DNA of 51,547 nucleotides from positions 1 to 51,547 of the forward strand of contig JAGFJJ010000042.1 in NCBI GenBank assembly GCA_024102815.1, written 5' to 3'. How positions within the stretch are numbered: the stretch's first letter is position 1; each line of letters starts with the position of its first letter. Of the stretch, positions 25,973 to 34,016 are shown piece by piece. The notes below the pieces were generated by a model, which saw only the letters and a list, made by a program, of their open reading frames with translations, ran no database searches and was not told where the DNA came from. This DNA is from Phycisphaerae bacterium. Its GTDB lineage: Bacteria > Planctomycetota > Phycisphaerae > UBA1845. Made by a program: the position numbers and the translations under genes.

Positions 25973-26422
25973 ATGGCGAGCAATCGAAGAAGCACATGTC
26001 GAAGTCAAGCGACCTCGTTGGCGGTTGCCGTCGCATCAGCTTCCTTAGTGTTGTTGCACGGTTGCCGAGCCGCCGACAAGTCCCTCGCAGAGAATCAATC
26101 GGTCCGTGTCATGGGCCGCTGGCTTGAGAAGAACGTGAAGGCCGAAGTGACTCGGAATCGTGTTAATCCATCATCCGGGCTTTACGAACTGGACGCCACC
26201 GTTACGGCGAGTGCCTTGGAGCCCGGGAAACTTGATGGTTACAGAGTCGTCGCGCGTACGCTTTTCTACCGAGGCAGCCGCCAGAACTTGGTGGACACAT
26301 CAGCTTGGGCGGAACTGGCCATGACCCCGGGTAAGCCGGTCGAATATTCATGCTCGAGCCTGGAGCCGGCGGACGATTTCGTCATTGAATTGGGATACCC
26401 TGAGGAGGCGGGACTGCGATGA
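25973..26422 (+). CDS. YcfL/DUF1425-like lipoprotein 1
   Basis: 149 residues with lipobox LLHGC (Cys31). The mature domain follows the DUF1425/YcfL fold: GLYELDATVTASALEPGKLD, then RVVARTLFYRG, WAELAMTPGKPVEYSCSSLEPADDFVIELGY-type ending (the ADDF motif near residue 140 is diagnostic). In enterobacteria ycfL is next to lpoB. It overlaps the next gene by ATGA. It forms a tandem pair with 26419-26868. Confidence 0.78.
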   Translation: MASNRRSTCRSQATSLAVAVASASLVLLHGCRAADKSLAENQSVRVMGRWLEKNVKAEVTRNRVNPSSGLYELDATVTASALEPGKLDGYRVVARTLFYRGSRQNLVDTSAWAELAMTPGKPVEYSCSSLEPADDFVIELGYPEEAGLR

Positions 26423-26868
26423 ACTTCTCGTTGTCACGAACAGCCTGCGCATTGGTTCTCTCGATTGGGACTCAGATCCTGGTCGGATGCAGCGCTACGC
26501 GTCAGGCCCACTCGCCGATGGAAGGCACGACCCGGACCGAAGATGTATCCCATGTGATTTACAACTACCCTTGGCTTAAGAAGAATGTTTACCTTCGCGA
26601 TTTTCAAGTCGACCGTGGTGAAGGAAACATCCTCCGGGTTGCGGCTCAATTGCATTCCCTGGACGAGCACACGTCTCGAACAGTTTACATCAAGACCGAT
26701 TTCTATTCCGGGGAATTTGCCGCGGGCGGCAGATTGGTCGATTCCACGGCGTGGGAGCCCTTCGTTCTCGAACCTCGCCGACGCATGACGTATCAGGCCA
26801 ACAGCTTGGTTCCAGCGGATGATTTTCGAGTGTACGTCAACTACCCACAGGACATCGGCAAGCCATGA
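26419..26868 (+). CDS. YcfL/DUF1425-like lipoprotein 2
   Basis: 149 residues, lipobox ILVGC (Cys24), and the same beta-sandwich pattern as its neighbour (ILRVAAQLHSLDEHTSRTVY; WEPFVLEPRRRMTY; LVPADDFRVYVNYP). The ATG overlaps the TGA of the preceding gene, and its own stop overlaps the next ATG. The tandem arrangement and equal length suggest gene duplication within the operon. Confidence 0.78.
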   Translation: MNFSLSRTACALVLSIGTQILVGCSATRQAHSPMEGTTRTEDVSHVIYNYPWLKKNVYLRDFQVDRGEGNILRVAAQLHSLDEHTSRTVYIKTDFYSGEFAAGGRLVDSTAWEPFVLEPRRRMTYQANSLVPADDFRVYVNYPQDIGKP

Positions 26869-28130
26869 TACCCCCAACGACACGTTACGTTCGACAAGCC
26901 GTCGTCACGACATTTCTCCTAGGTACTGTCGGCCTCTTGGGGTGTAACCGTCCCGAGTATGAGGATCCGATAGTTCACGTGCCGCCGCGCCAACCGGAAT
27001 CTCCTCCGATTCCTGAACGCGAACCCGTGTACCGGCGGGAACTAACCCCGTGTGAAACAGACACGTTGGCGGCCCGAGATTGCTTTGATCTCGCCTACCG
27101 GAGCGCCGGATCTCCGCGGTTGACGTTTGTCGCCAACACCGCCGCCAGTATTGTGGCTGATACGCGGGCACCCTCGGTCGGCAGCGGTCCGGCGGCGGGT
27201 CCGGACGATGTCGCTCCGAAGGTCGAGGTGAAGGACTCTCCCAATGCCGTTGTCGTAGCTACTGGGCAGGGCGCTGCGAGACAGGACCCAGCTGGCGAGG
27301 GCTTGACCGCCACATCTGATGCAGTGGGGCTTCCCTCGGCCGAGCGAATGGCGGTTCCGGTTGATCGCGCCGCGGTGGAAGACCATTTCATGGACGCCTT
27401 CGCAGCAATCTCCCCCGCTGTTCGGATCATCAATCTGGGCGTAGCGCGCGAACAACTTGAACGGGAGGCGCGCACGGTCGGAAGCGGCGGCGATGAGTCG
27501 TTCCTTCAAGCCCTCCGCGACAGGAACTTGGCGGACATTGCCGTGTTGTTCGATGTACGCGTTCTGCGGCACGGAACACCTTCGAGGAACGACGTTTCTT
27601 TGCGAACTGAGGTTGCTGTCCAGGGGCGAACCGCTACATCATCGGCCGAAGGATCGGCGAGCACCTCTTCCATCATCACCATCGCGCTGACAGGGCGCGC
27701 GGTGCGAATCAATGACGGCAGCGTGATTGCCACAGTCACGCCGCCTCGAAGTGAAGTCGTTGGCGAAGTCGCCCTCGGACAAGCACTGCGCGACGCTTGC
27801 GAGTGCGGAGCCGCCGCCCTGGCGTCCAAGATGTGTCTCCGACTGGGCGATGCTGCCGGGCGAATCACAATCGCGACCGTTCGAGTGTTACAGGCTCCCA
27901 ACAACGAGTGCATTCTCGAGTTGATGCACTGGATTGAGACGGAGTTTCCGGGTTCCCGGACGGTGTTCCGGAGCTTCAGTACCGGTCAAGGAGAATTCAC
28001 GGTCGAGTTGCAAGGCGGGATGGGTGATTTGATCTTGCGGGCTACTCGGCAAACGCAGCTACCGAACCTCAAGCTGGACGCTGGACGATCGAGCGAGAAT
28101 ACGTTGACCTTCGTGGCCCGCAAGAGCTGA
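26865..28130 (+). CDS. Lipoprotein with CsgG/LpoB-like central region
   Basis: 421 residues, lipobox VGLLGC (Cys27). A Pro-rich linker and a variable region to about residue 165 precede a domain that may be CsgG/LpoB-like (RIINLGVAREQLERE, then DIAVLFDVRVL, ITIALTGRAVRINDGSVIAT and VGEVALGQALRDACECGAAA). The C-terminus has a short alpha/beta repeat (FPGSRTVFRSFSTGQGEFTVEL). ATGA overlap with the second YcfL-like gene. The domain call is tentative; the lipoprotein call is firm. Possibly part of a multi-lipoprotein complex. Confidence 0.6.
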   Translation: MIPPTTRYVRQAVVTTFLLGTVGLLGCNRPEYEDPIVHVPPRQPESPPIPEREPVYRRELTPCETDTLAARDCFDLAYRSAGSPRLTFVANTAASIVADTRAPSVGSGPAAGPDDVAPKVEVKDSPNAVVVATGQGAARQDPAGEGLTATSDAVGLPSAERMAVPVDRAAVEDHFMDAFAAISPAVRIINLGVAREQLEREARTVGSGGDESFLQALRDRNLADIAVLFDVRVLRHGTPSRNDVSLRTEVAVQGRTATSSAEGSASTSSIITIALTGRAVRINDGSVIATVTPPRSEVVGEVALGQALRDACECGAAALASKMCLRLGDAAGRITIATVRVLQAPNNECILELMHWIETEFPGSRTVFRSFSTGQGEFTVELQGGMGDLILRATRQTQLPNLKLDAGRSSENTLTFVARKS

Positions 28131-28140
28131 GGGAATCATT

Positions 28141-28821
28141 GTGAACAAACGAGTACGCTATCGTGGCACGCGGCCGTCGTCTCCAAGCGGACGACGCGAA
28201 GTGGCCGTATTGGCAACTTCGATATTTGCAGCGGCGATCGGCCTGCAATGCAGCAGACCCAAGACCTTGGCATGCTATTCACGAACACCCACGGACATCA
28301 AGGCCGTCAGGAATCTACCGCATGACCGGCCGCTGCGCGTGGGGGTTGCCGTTGACCTACCCGCTCCAGTCCGACCCGCCCAAAAGCATGATCGGGATTT
28401 TGACCCGATGCTCGCAGAACAATCGGCTTACCGTGCAGCCCGCGACACCGCGGAAGCATTCATCAGCCAGGCCAAGGATTCGGGAAGGTTCGAGTCGATT
28501 GGTTGGGTGCGGCCTGAAACAATGCAGGCGCTCGACTGTCAATTGGAGTTGAGCGTTAGCCTCGAATCGAGCAGCCAAAAGGGTGTTCGATATTGCCTCG
28601 GCCGAATCGTGGCCAACATCTATGATAATGAACATTCACGGTTGTTGGATCGCGTCGTTCTTTTCCACGAAGTCATGTACACACCCAGGAATAGCAAACA
28701 GCCCTACGTGGCCTACGACGGAAGTAGCGTTCACAAGATTGTGCGAACGGGGCTGTTCGATCAATTGATGTGCTATCTGGCGGACATCCCTTATTCAGAC
28801 AAGAACTCTTGCTCAGAATGA
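28141..28821 (+). CDS. Exported protein, probable lipoprotein
   Basis: 226 residues from a GTG start 10 bp after the preceding stop. The N-terminus is basic with one hydrophobic segment ending in GLQC (Cys37). The Gln before Cys is unusual for a lipobox, so the signal may instead be cleaved by another route or the Cys may not be lipidated. The mature part has a CsgG-like strand start (RPLRVGVAVDLPAPVRP) and a later LSVSLESSSQKGVRYCLG. It is the last gene of the lipoprotein operon. Family not recognised. Confidence 0.6.
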   Translation: MNKRVRYRGTRPSSPSGRREVAVLATSIFAAAIGLQCSRPKTLACYSRTPTDIKAVRNLPHDRPLRVGVAVDLPAPVRPAQKHDRDFDPMLAEQSAYRAARDTAEAFISQAKDSGRFESIGWVRPETMQALDCQLELSVSLESSSQKGVRYCLGRIVANIYDNEHSRLLDRVVLFHEVMYTPRNSKQPYVAYDGSSVHKIVRTGLFDQLMCYLADIPYSDKNSCSE

Positions 28822-29263
28822 AAACGGTGCACCATTCGGTCGAGCCTAATTGCAACAACACCGCCCCCTTTTACTCAGCCACCCTTCACATCCAGCATCC
28901 CTTGGCTGCTCATCGCCCGCGACTATTCGCAGCTGGTGGCATCTCGGCTCGACGCCCAAGCGGCTGCCTTTTAGGGATGAACTCAATGTCTATTTATTCT
29001 ATCCAAAATTCCCGTTTTCACTCCCATGGGCCCACGGGGCCGACCCGAAGTCCGTTGCTTCAGCGTTTTCTCCGCTTTATCATCGTGTTGTGAGTCGCGG
29101 GTCTGAATGGTGCCCAAGTTTAACTGGGTCTCCACAGCCCGTAATCTGCGCTGGGCGCACCTCGGTTGGCTCGGGGCAACGACGATATGATGTCGACCTG
29201 GGGCTTGGAAACGGGGCTCTCGCTCGTGACCCGGGCGCCCGTACGGGTTGGAGGTGCCGTTGC
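28822..29263. other. Intergenic region between lipoprotein operon and Ubl cassette
   Basis: No gene. An upstream in-frame extension of the next ORF exists through this stretch (from 28850) but its composition is not protein-like. The promoter of the Ubl cassette is expected here; no clear -35/-10 pair with normal spacing was found by eye. Confidence 0.5.
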
Positions 29264-30238
29264 ATGGCCGTGCCGCGAGAGAAACAATCTGGCGTGCCGG
29301 ACCCGCCGGGTCCAGGCGACCCAAGGCACTGCGCATTCTGCAAAGAACTACTGACCGCGAAGACCGCCAAGCAATTCCGAAACGAGCTAATCTGCAACGA
29401 ATGCGTCGCTGTTGTTGCGGCAGCCCAGCGGACACCGAAGCCAGCGACAAGCATCGCAGACCGGGCGGCCGCGATCGACACCGCCGCCATCGCGATGAAC
29501 CGGCTGGCAATGGGCGTTGTTCTCAGCCTCCTTTCCGTTGGAGGGGTGGTCATCGGCGCCATCCTCGTTGGGCATGCCACAGAGGATACATGGGAGCTGG
29601 ACAACGCTGCGAAGATTCACACGCTCGCTGCCGAGGCTAATCGACTTGACACAACAGACCAAAGGGCAGCGCTGTCAAAGTACGAGGAACTCAATCGCCT
29701 AGTTGGAAAACGTCAGGTCCACGACCCGGAACTCAAGCAAGTCGTCGAAACAGCCAAGAACCGATGCGGCGAGCTTGAGTCGAAGTTGGCCGCCGAACTC
29801 GCCCGTGAGCGAGAGGAAGCCCGCCAGCGTGAGCAGTCAAAGCGCGACAAACGACGACGGGATGAACTGGAGCAGCAGCAGAAAGAGGAAGCCAGACAGC
29901 GGGAACTGGCGCAGTGGCAGGAACAGGAGCGGCGGGAGAAGGAGGCGAGGGACAAACCGATCGACATCAGCGACATCGGCGTTAAGCTCGTTGACACAAC
30001 CCCGTCACTCGATTTGTGTACCTACTCCTGGAAGGCGACGGTTACGAATCGGACAGCCTCGCCGGTGTCACTCTCCGTCATCCTTACGCTCTATGACGAG
30101 GAGGGGTACGAGCTGGAATCCGATTACAAATTTGGAGTGATAATTGGTGGGCAAAAGAATGAGGTCGTCACGGGCCAAGGCATGACGAAACTATCGACTT
30201 TCAACCGGGCGGCGAAATACGGAGTCAGCGTTCGGTGA
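29264..30238 (+). CDS. Zinc-ribbon, membrane-spanning coiled-coil protein
   Basis: 324 residues from the ATG at 29264 (GGAGGT eight bases upstream). Order: two-CxxC zinc ribbon (HCAFCKELL at 23-26 and LICNECV at 44-47), a single transmembrane helix (GVVLSLLSVGGVVIGAILV, ~85-105), a long charged coiled coil rich in Arg, Glu and Gln near 165-235, and a C-terminal beta domain (about 240-324). It is the first gene of the ubiquitin-like cassette, about 50 bp before the Ubl gene. The zinc ribbon faces one side and the coiled coil the other. It could be a scaffold or substrate receptor for conjugation; no enzyme motif is present. Confidence 0.7.
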   Translation: MAVPREKQSGVPDPPGPGDPRHCAFCKELLTAKTAKQFRNELICNECVAVVAAAQRTPKPATSIADRAAAIDTAAIAMNRLAMGVVLSLLSVGGVVIGAILVGHATEDTWELDNAAKIHTLAAEANRLDTTDQRAALSKYEELNRLVGKRQVHDPELKQVVETAKNRCGELESKLAAELAREREEARQREQSKRDKRRRDELEQQQKEEARQRELAQWQEQERREKEARDKPIDISDIGVKLVDTTPSLDLCTYSWKATVTNRTASPVSLSVILTLYDEEGYELESDYKFGVIIGGQKNEVVTGQGMTKLSTFNRAAKYGVSVR

Positions 30239-30289
30239 AATCTCTGCCAAAGTGGTAGGGCCTGAGAATGACAAAACGGTGAAACGAAC

Positions 30290-30571
30290 ATGGGCATGGT
30301 TAATGTCGAGATTTGGGGCAGCACGGGAAACAAGCGACAGAATGCCGAGCTTCCCGACGACGCGCCGGTGGACAAGATTATGGCCGTGCTCGTCGAACGG
30401 ATGAATCTACCCCGAAACGGGCCGGATGGAGCGCCAATGTCGTACAAGTTCCACCACAAGGCGTCAGGGAAACAGCTTCAGGATGAGGACACGCTCGCCG
30501 GGGCGTCCGTGGCGAACGGAGACATCTTGCGGCTTGTGCCTGAGATCACAGCGGGACAGGTCGTCTGTTAA
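30290..30571 (+). CDS. Ubiquitin-like modifier (YukD/EsaB-like beta-grasp)
   Basis: 93 residues that follow the beta-grasp pattern: VNVEIWGSTGNKRQNAELP strands, a helix APVDKIMAVLVERMNLP, YKFHHKASGKQLQDEDTLAG in the position of ubiquitin's Lys48 loop, and a last strand GDILRLVPEITAG. It ends ITAG followed by QVVC, with no terminal Gly-Gly. A C-terminal Cys or cleavage to expose the Gly after ITA may be used for transfer; the cassette also encodes a JAMM protease that could trim it. The gene precedes ExbB/ExbD, E1, JAMM, FHA, RING and E2 genes in one direction, which is the main argument that it is a conjugated modifier and not a plain YukD. Confidence 0.85.
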   Translation: MGMVNVEIWGSTGNKRQNAELPDDAPVDKIMAVLVERMNLPRNGPDGAPMSYKFHHKASGKQLQDEDTLAGASVANGDILRLVPEITAGQVVC

Positions 30572-30626
30572 ACGCGTCGCCAGCACCGCGTCGATATTCG
30601 GCGCCTTAATGTGCGAGGTAATCGGA

Positions 30627-31310
30627 ATGGTGGACACGCTCTATTGGCTAACGCGAGGCGGCGTGTTGATGGTGCCGATCGCGGCCTGCGGAGTAGCGGC
30701 CGCTATTCTCATCATCGAACGCGCAGTCGCATACCGGCGAATGCTCTCCGATCCCTCAGAAGTGGTGTCGGCGATAACGCAACATCTGCGGCGGCTCGAT
30801 GTTTCTGCGGCACTGCGGGAGTGCCAAGGGTCAACCGACATCAGCGCGAGCGTCGTCGCCCCGGCCCTCGTGCATGAGGTGGAATCCACTGGAAGGACGC
30901 GGTCCGATTTGACGGTCGTGCAGGCGATCGTCGAAGAGGAGATGCAGGTTTCAGCGCTCCCCCGAATGTATCGAAGGTTGAGCCTTCTGGCGACTGTCGG
31001 ACGCGTGGCACCGTTGCTTGGTCTGCTGGGGACCATCCAGGGGATGATTCAGATGTTTCTTGTCGTAAGAGGCGCGGGCATGGGAATGTCGTCGGCACTT
31101 GCCGGCGGGATGGCCGTTGCCTTGTCTACGACGTTCGCCGGGCTTTGCGTGGCAATCCCGGTCCAAATCGCTGAGGGCGTATTTGAAGAGAAGATCGATG
31201 CGGCGATTCCACGCCTTCGGCGCGACGTCTCCGCATTCCTTTCAGCACTGCGGGAATTGAGATTCCAAGAGCGGGTGATACGCATCGAGCACGCGGATCT
31301 GGCGGTATGA
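30627..31310 (+). CDS. ExbB/TolQ/MotA-family proton channel subunit
   Basis: 227 residues; start at the ATG at 30627, which has GAGGT seven bases upstream (an ORF start at 30426 overlaps the Ubl in another frame). Three membrane segments: near residues 10-35, 125-150 (LLATVGRVAPLLGLLGTIQG, the family signature) and 165-190. Family role: forms the pentameric proton channel with ExbD, turning proton-motive force into mechanical work. It overlaps the next gene by ATGA. Its presence inside a ubiquitin-like cassette is unusual and suggests energy coupling of the conjugation machinery or of its export. Confidence 0.9.
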   Translation: MVDTLYWLTRGGVLMVPIAACGVAAAILIIERAVAYRRMLSDPSEVVSAITQHLRRLDVSAALRECQGSTDISASVVAPALVHEVESTGRTRSDLTVVQAIVEEEMQVSALPRMYRRLSLLATVGRVAPLLGLLGTIQGMIQMFLVVRGAGMGMSSALAGGMAVALSTTFAGLCVAIPVQIAEGVFEEKIDAAIPRLRRDVSAFLSALRELRFQERVIRIEHADLAV

Positions 31311-31981
31311 CCTGGATTCTGAGAAAGCACGGCGACGGCCGGACGTTCGGCCCCCTTGATGCTGAGATCCTTCGGCGCTGGGCCTGGGACGGAATGATTG
31401 ATCCGGACGACGAGGTGTCGAATGATGATGGCTTGACCTGGATTCGTGCAAGCAATGATTCCGCGCTCGACTCGTTCCTCCGGGAACAGCTGCCGCCGCC
31501 GTCGCTCGTTGGAGCTGCGACGATTCTGGGGACCACGCGATCCCGCAGGCGCAAGAGAAGCCTGTTGGATATGACCCCGCTCGTCGACTGCGTCTTCCTG
31601 CTGCTCATCTTCTTCTTCGTTGCAACGACGTTCAATGCCGGGGCGCCGTCGGCCGCAGGATCAAACGCCGGCTCCGACGTGGTGCCCTTGGATGTTTCGA
31701 TTCCGAAGATTGACGACAGGCCGGAGTACGCAATTCCCGAGCCGCGGCACATTCGCGTGGTGGTCTCCGAAAGCGGGGCAATCAGCGTGAATGGCCAGGA
31801 GGTACCACTAGCCTCGTTGGTGAATTCTATTCGTTCGCTCAGAGACCAACACGAAGGGGTCACGGCAATCGTCCTGGCCGACGCGCAGGTCAAGTACGGA
31901 CAGATTGCCCGCGTTGTGGCAGCGATCGAGGCTGGAGGAGTTGAACGAGTCCTAATCGGTGCAGCAGGATCGGACAAGTGA
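31307..31981 (+). CDS. GYF-like domain fused to ExbD
   Basis: 224 residues. Residues 1-60 match a GYF_2-type peptide-binding domain (MTWILRKHGDGRTFGPLDAE, then GMIDPDDEVSNDDGLTWIRA). One transmembrane helix follows, with the ExbD signature MTPLVDCVFLLLIFFFV, where Asp94 is the conserved proton-carrying residue. The rest is an ExbD-like periplasmic domain (RVVVSESGAISVNGQ and VTAIVLADAQVKYGQI). GYF domains bind Pro-rich segments, so the fusion could recruit a partner of the cassette to the proton channel. The stop overlaps the E1 frame. Confidence 0.9.
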   Translation: MTWILRKHGDGRTFGPLDAEILRRWAWDGMIDPDDEVSNDDGLTWIRASNDSALDSFLREQLPPPSLVGAATILGTTRSRRRKRSLLDMTPLVDCVFLLLIFFFVATTFNAGAPSAAGSNAGSDVVPLDVSIPKIDDRPEYAIPEPRHIRVVVSESGAISVNGQEVPLASLVNSIRSLRDQHEGVTAIVLADAQVKYGQIARVVAAIEAGGVERVLIGAAGSDK

Positions 31982-32001
31982 CCGGATCGGGAGGAAAACA
32001 G

Positions 32002-33201
32002 ATGAAGGAGGGCGTCCTGCGTATCGAGAATCTCGACGATGTAAGGAATGACCGATTTCATCGGTTCAAGCTCATCGGCTGGTGGGATCAGGAGCGCCTA
32101 CACAACGCCAAGATTCTCGTCGTTGGCGCAGGTGCCCTAGGCAACGAGATCGTCAAGGATCTCGCTCTCCTTGGCGTGGGCCAAGTGTTTGTCATCGACC
32201 TCGACACTGTCGAGCATTCCAACCTTTCGCGTTCGGTCATGTTTCGCGCCGGCGACGAAGGGCGGTCCAAGGCAGAGGCGGTCGCGGAGTCCGCACGGAA
32301 CATCTACCCAGAAATCAGAATCCAACCACTCCGCGGCAACGCCGTTTATGATCTCGGTCTGGGTGTGTTCCGGTGGTCTGATCTTGTGATTGGTGGGCTG
32401 GACAACCGCGAGGCCCGCCTTGCCATCAACCGCAGCGCTTTCAAAGTCAACCGCCCATGGATCGATGGGGCCATCGAGAAGCTCGACGGCGTTGCTCGCG
32501 TTTTTGCCCCCGGCGGGCCCTGCTACGAGTGCACTATGTCCAAGGAGGATTGGCGACTACTTGAACACCGTCGTTCGTGCGCCCTGCTCACTCGCAAACA
32601 GATGTCCGAAGGCAAGGTGCCGACGACGCCAACGTCGGCGTCCATCATTGCCGCGATTCAGGTTCAAGAAGCGGTCAAGCTCCTGCATGGCCTGCCGACA
32701 CTCGCCGGGAAAGGATATCACTTCTTCGGTCTGACGCACGATTCGTACGTCGTCGAGTACTCACGCAAGGAAGAATGCTACAGCCACGATGCGTTCGGCA
32801 AGATATCCTCAATCAACAAGTCCACCGCGGAGACTGCCCTGCATGAGCTCCTTTCAGCCGTAAAGGAGAAGCTTGGCCCCGATACTGTCATCGAGCTGAA
32901 CACCGATGTGCTGATTAGGCTCAATTGTACGCGATGCGGCACATCTGAGCCCGTGTTCAGGTCCCTCGGCCGTGTGACCGAGGGCGAAGGACGTTGTCCG
33001 CATTGCAAGGAGATGCGAGAGGTCAAGACCATCTCAACCTTGTACGGAGATGAGGACTTTCTGGAATTGAGCTTCCGCGAACTCGGCGTTCCCCTGTTCG
33101 ACATTATCACCGCACGTAATGGGGATCGCCGACTGCACATCGAGTTTGGAGGAGACCGATCGACGGTGCTCGGAGCGCTGACTGAGGAGGGTTCCCAATG
33201 A
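32002..33201 (+). CDS. E1-like activating enzyme (ThiF/MoeB/UBA family)
   Basis: 399 residues from the ATG at 32002 (GGAGG seven bases upstream; a GTG at 31978 is less likely). Rossmann-type adenylation domain: VVGAGALGNE (Gly42, 44, 47), DLDTVEHSNLSRS, then the GLDNREARL helix. A zinc-site half CYEC (174/177) is followed by Cys193, a candidate thioester Cys, and a crossover segment GKVPTTPTSASIIAAIQ like that of UBA-type E1s. A C-terminal zinc ribbon (Cys309, 312, 332, 335) follows, then ~60 residues of alpha/beta. Predicted to adenylate the Ubl C-terminus and pass it to the E2. Its stop overlaps the JAMM gene (ATGA). Confidence 0.9.
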   Translation: MKEGVLRIENLDDVRNDRFHRFKLIGWWDQERLHNAKILVVGAGALGNEIVKDLALLGVGQVFVIDLDTVEHSNLSRSVMFRAGDEGRSKAEAVAESARNIYPEIRIQPLRGNAVYDLGLGVFRWSDLVIGGLDNREARLAINRSAFKVNRPWIDGAIEKLDGVARVFAPGGPCYECTMSKEDWRLLEHRRSCALLTRKQMSEGKVPTTPTSASIIAAIQVQEAVKLLHGLPTLAGKGYHFFGLTHDSYVVEYSRKEECYSHDAFGKISSINKSTAETALHELLSAVKEKLGPDTVIELNTDVLIRLNCTRCGTSEPVFRSLGRVTEGEGRCPHCKEMREVKTISTLYGDEDFLELSFRELGVPLFDIITARNGDRRLHIEFGGDRSTVLGALTEEGSQ

Positions 33202-34004
33202 CGGTGGAATCTAGCTCCGCGCCGGACACCGCCCGAATAGCGCTCGGCGAGCTTCGCATTGCTCCCTTTCCGGTAGATTGTGACTGGGATCCCCTTCGCG
33301 TCCATATTGCACAAGAGCCCTATGATGCGATCATGGCTCATTCCAAGGAGAGCGACCGCATCGAGCTGTGCGGCGTTCTCGTCGGCGAGATTCTCAAGGA
33401 CGAGCTCGGCCCCTTTCTCAGAGTGACACATACGATTCGTGGCGAACATGCGAAGAACGAAGCGGTGCAGGTAACCCTCACGCAAGAGACTTGGGCGCAC
33501 ATTCACCGCGTAATGGATTCGGAGCATGATGGGCGCGCGATCGTCGGGTGGTATCACACGCATCCGGGATTCGGAATCTTCCTCTCTCAGATGGACGTGT
33601 TCATCCACCGTCATTTCTTCGATTTGCCTTGGCAGATCGCATTCGTCGTCGACCCGCAAAGCGGAGATGAAGGTGTCTTCACCTGGCGAGACGGCGCGCC
33701 CACCCGGACACGGCGATATTGGGTCGGGCAGGTGGAACGTATGTTGATAACCGGCGCTGGAACCAAGGGTGTTGATCTCGCAACTGTACTTGCTGCGCTA
33801 CGCACCGACGTAGATGCCGCCAAGAGCGAGCTGACTTGGTCACGCAAACGCCTTCGCCGACTACGCCTCGGTTACTGGGTCTTGTTCATTCTGATAATAG
33901 CGCTGGCTGCGTGGATTGCGGGCGGGATTGTCTGGCCGGCCGAGTGCAGGGAACTGATGAACCGGGCGACGGACTGGGCACGCAAGCTTGTCGAAACTCG
34001 ATGA
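33198..34004 (+). CDS. Membrane-anchored JAMM/MPN isopeptidase
   Basis: 268 residues. JAMM zinc-protease motif is complete: Glu56 in ELCGVLVGE, His120 and His122 in GWYHTHPGFG, Ser130 and Asp133 in FLSQMD. A coiled basic segment precedes a transmembrane helix near 224-246 (LGYWVLFILIIALAAWIAGG). The predicted activity is release or processing of the Ubl at the inner-membrane surface; it may create the active C-terminus of the Ubl. Coupled to the E1 gene by ATGA, with GGAGG upstream. This is the analogue of the deubiquitinase step. Confidence 0.92.
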   Translation: MTVESSSAPDTARIALGELRIAPFPVDCDWDPLRVHIAQEPYDAIMAHSKESDRIELCGVLVGEILKDELGPFLRVTHTIRGEHAKNEAVQVTLTQETWAHIHRVMDSEHDGRAIVGWYHTHPGFGIFLSQMDVFIHRHFFDLPWQIAFVVDPQSGDEGVFTWRDGAPTRTRRYWVGQVERMLITGAGTKGVDLATVLAALRTDVDAAKSELTWSRKRLRRLRLGYWVLFILIIALAAWIAGGIVWPAECRELMNRATDWARKLVETR

Positions 34005-34016
34005 GGTAACTGTTTC

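Noticed and set aside
28850..29263. N-terminal extension of the zinc-ribbon gene
   Set aside because: Extension is not protein-like and a strong ribosome-binding site precedes the ATG at 29264.
31126..32061. 311-residue minus-strand frame
   Set aside because: Antisense to ExbB/ExbD and E1, which are clear families.
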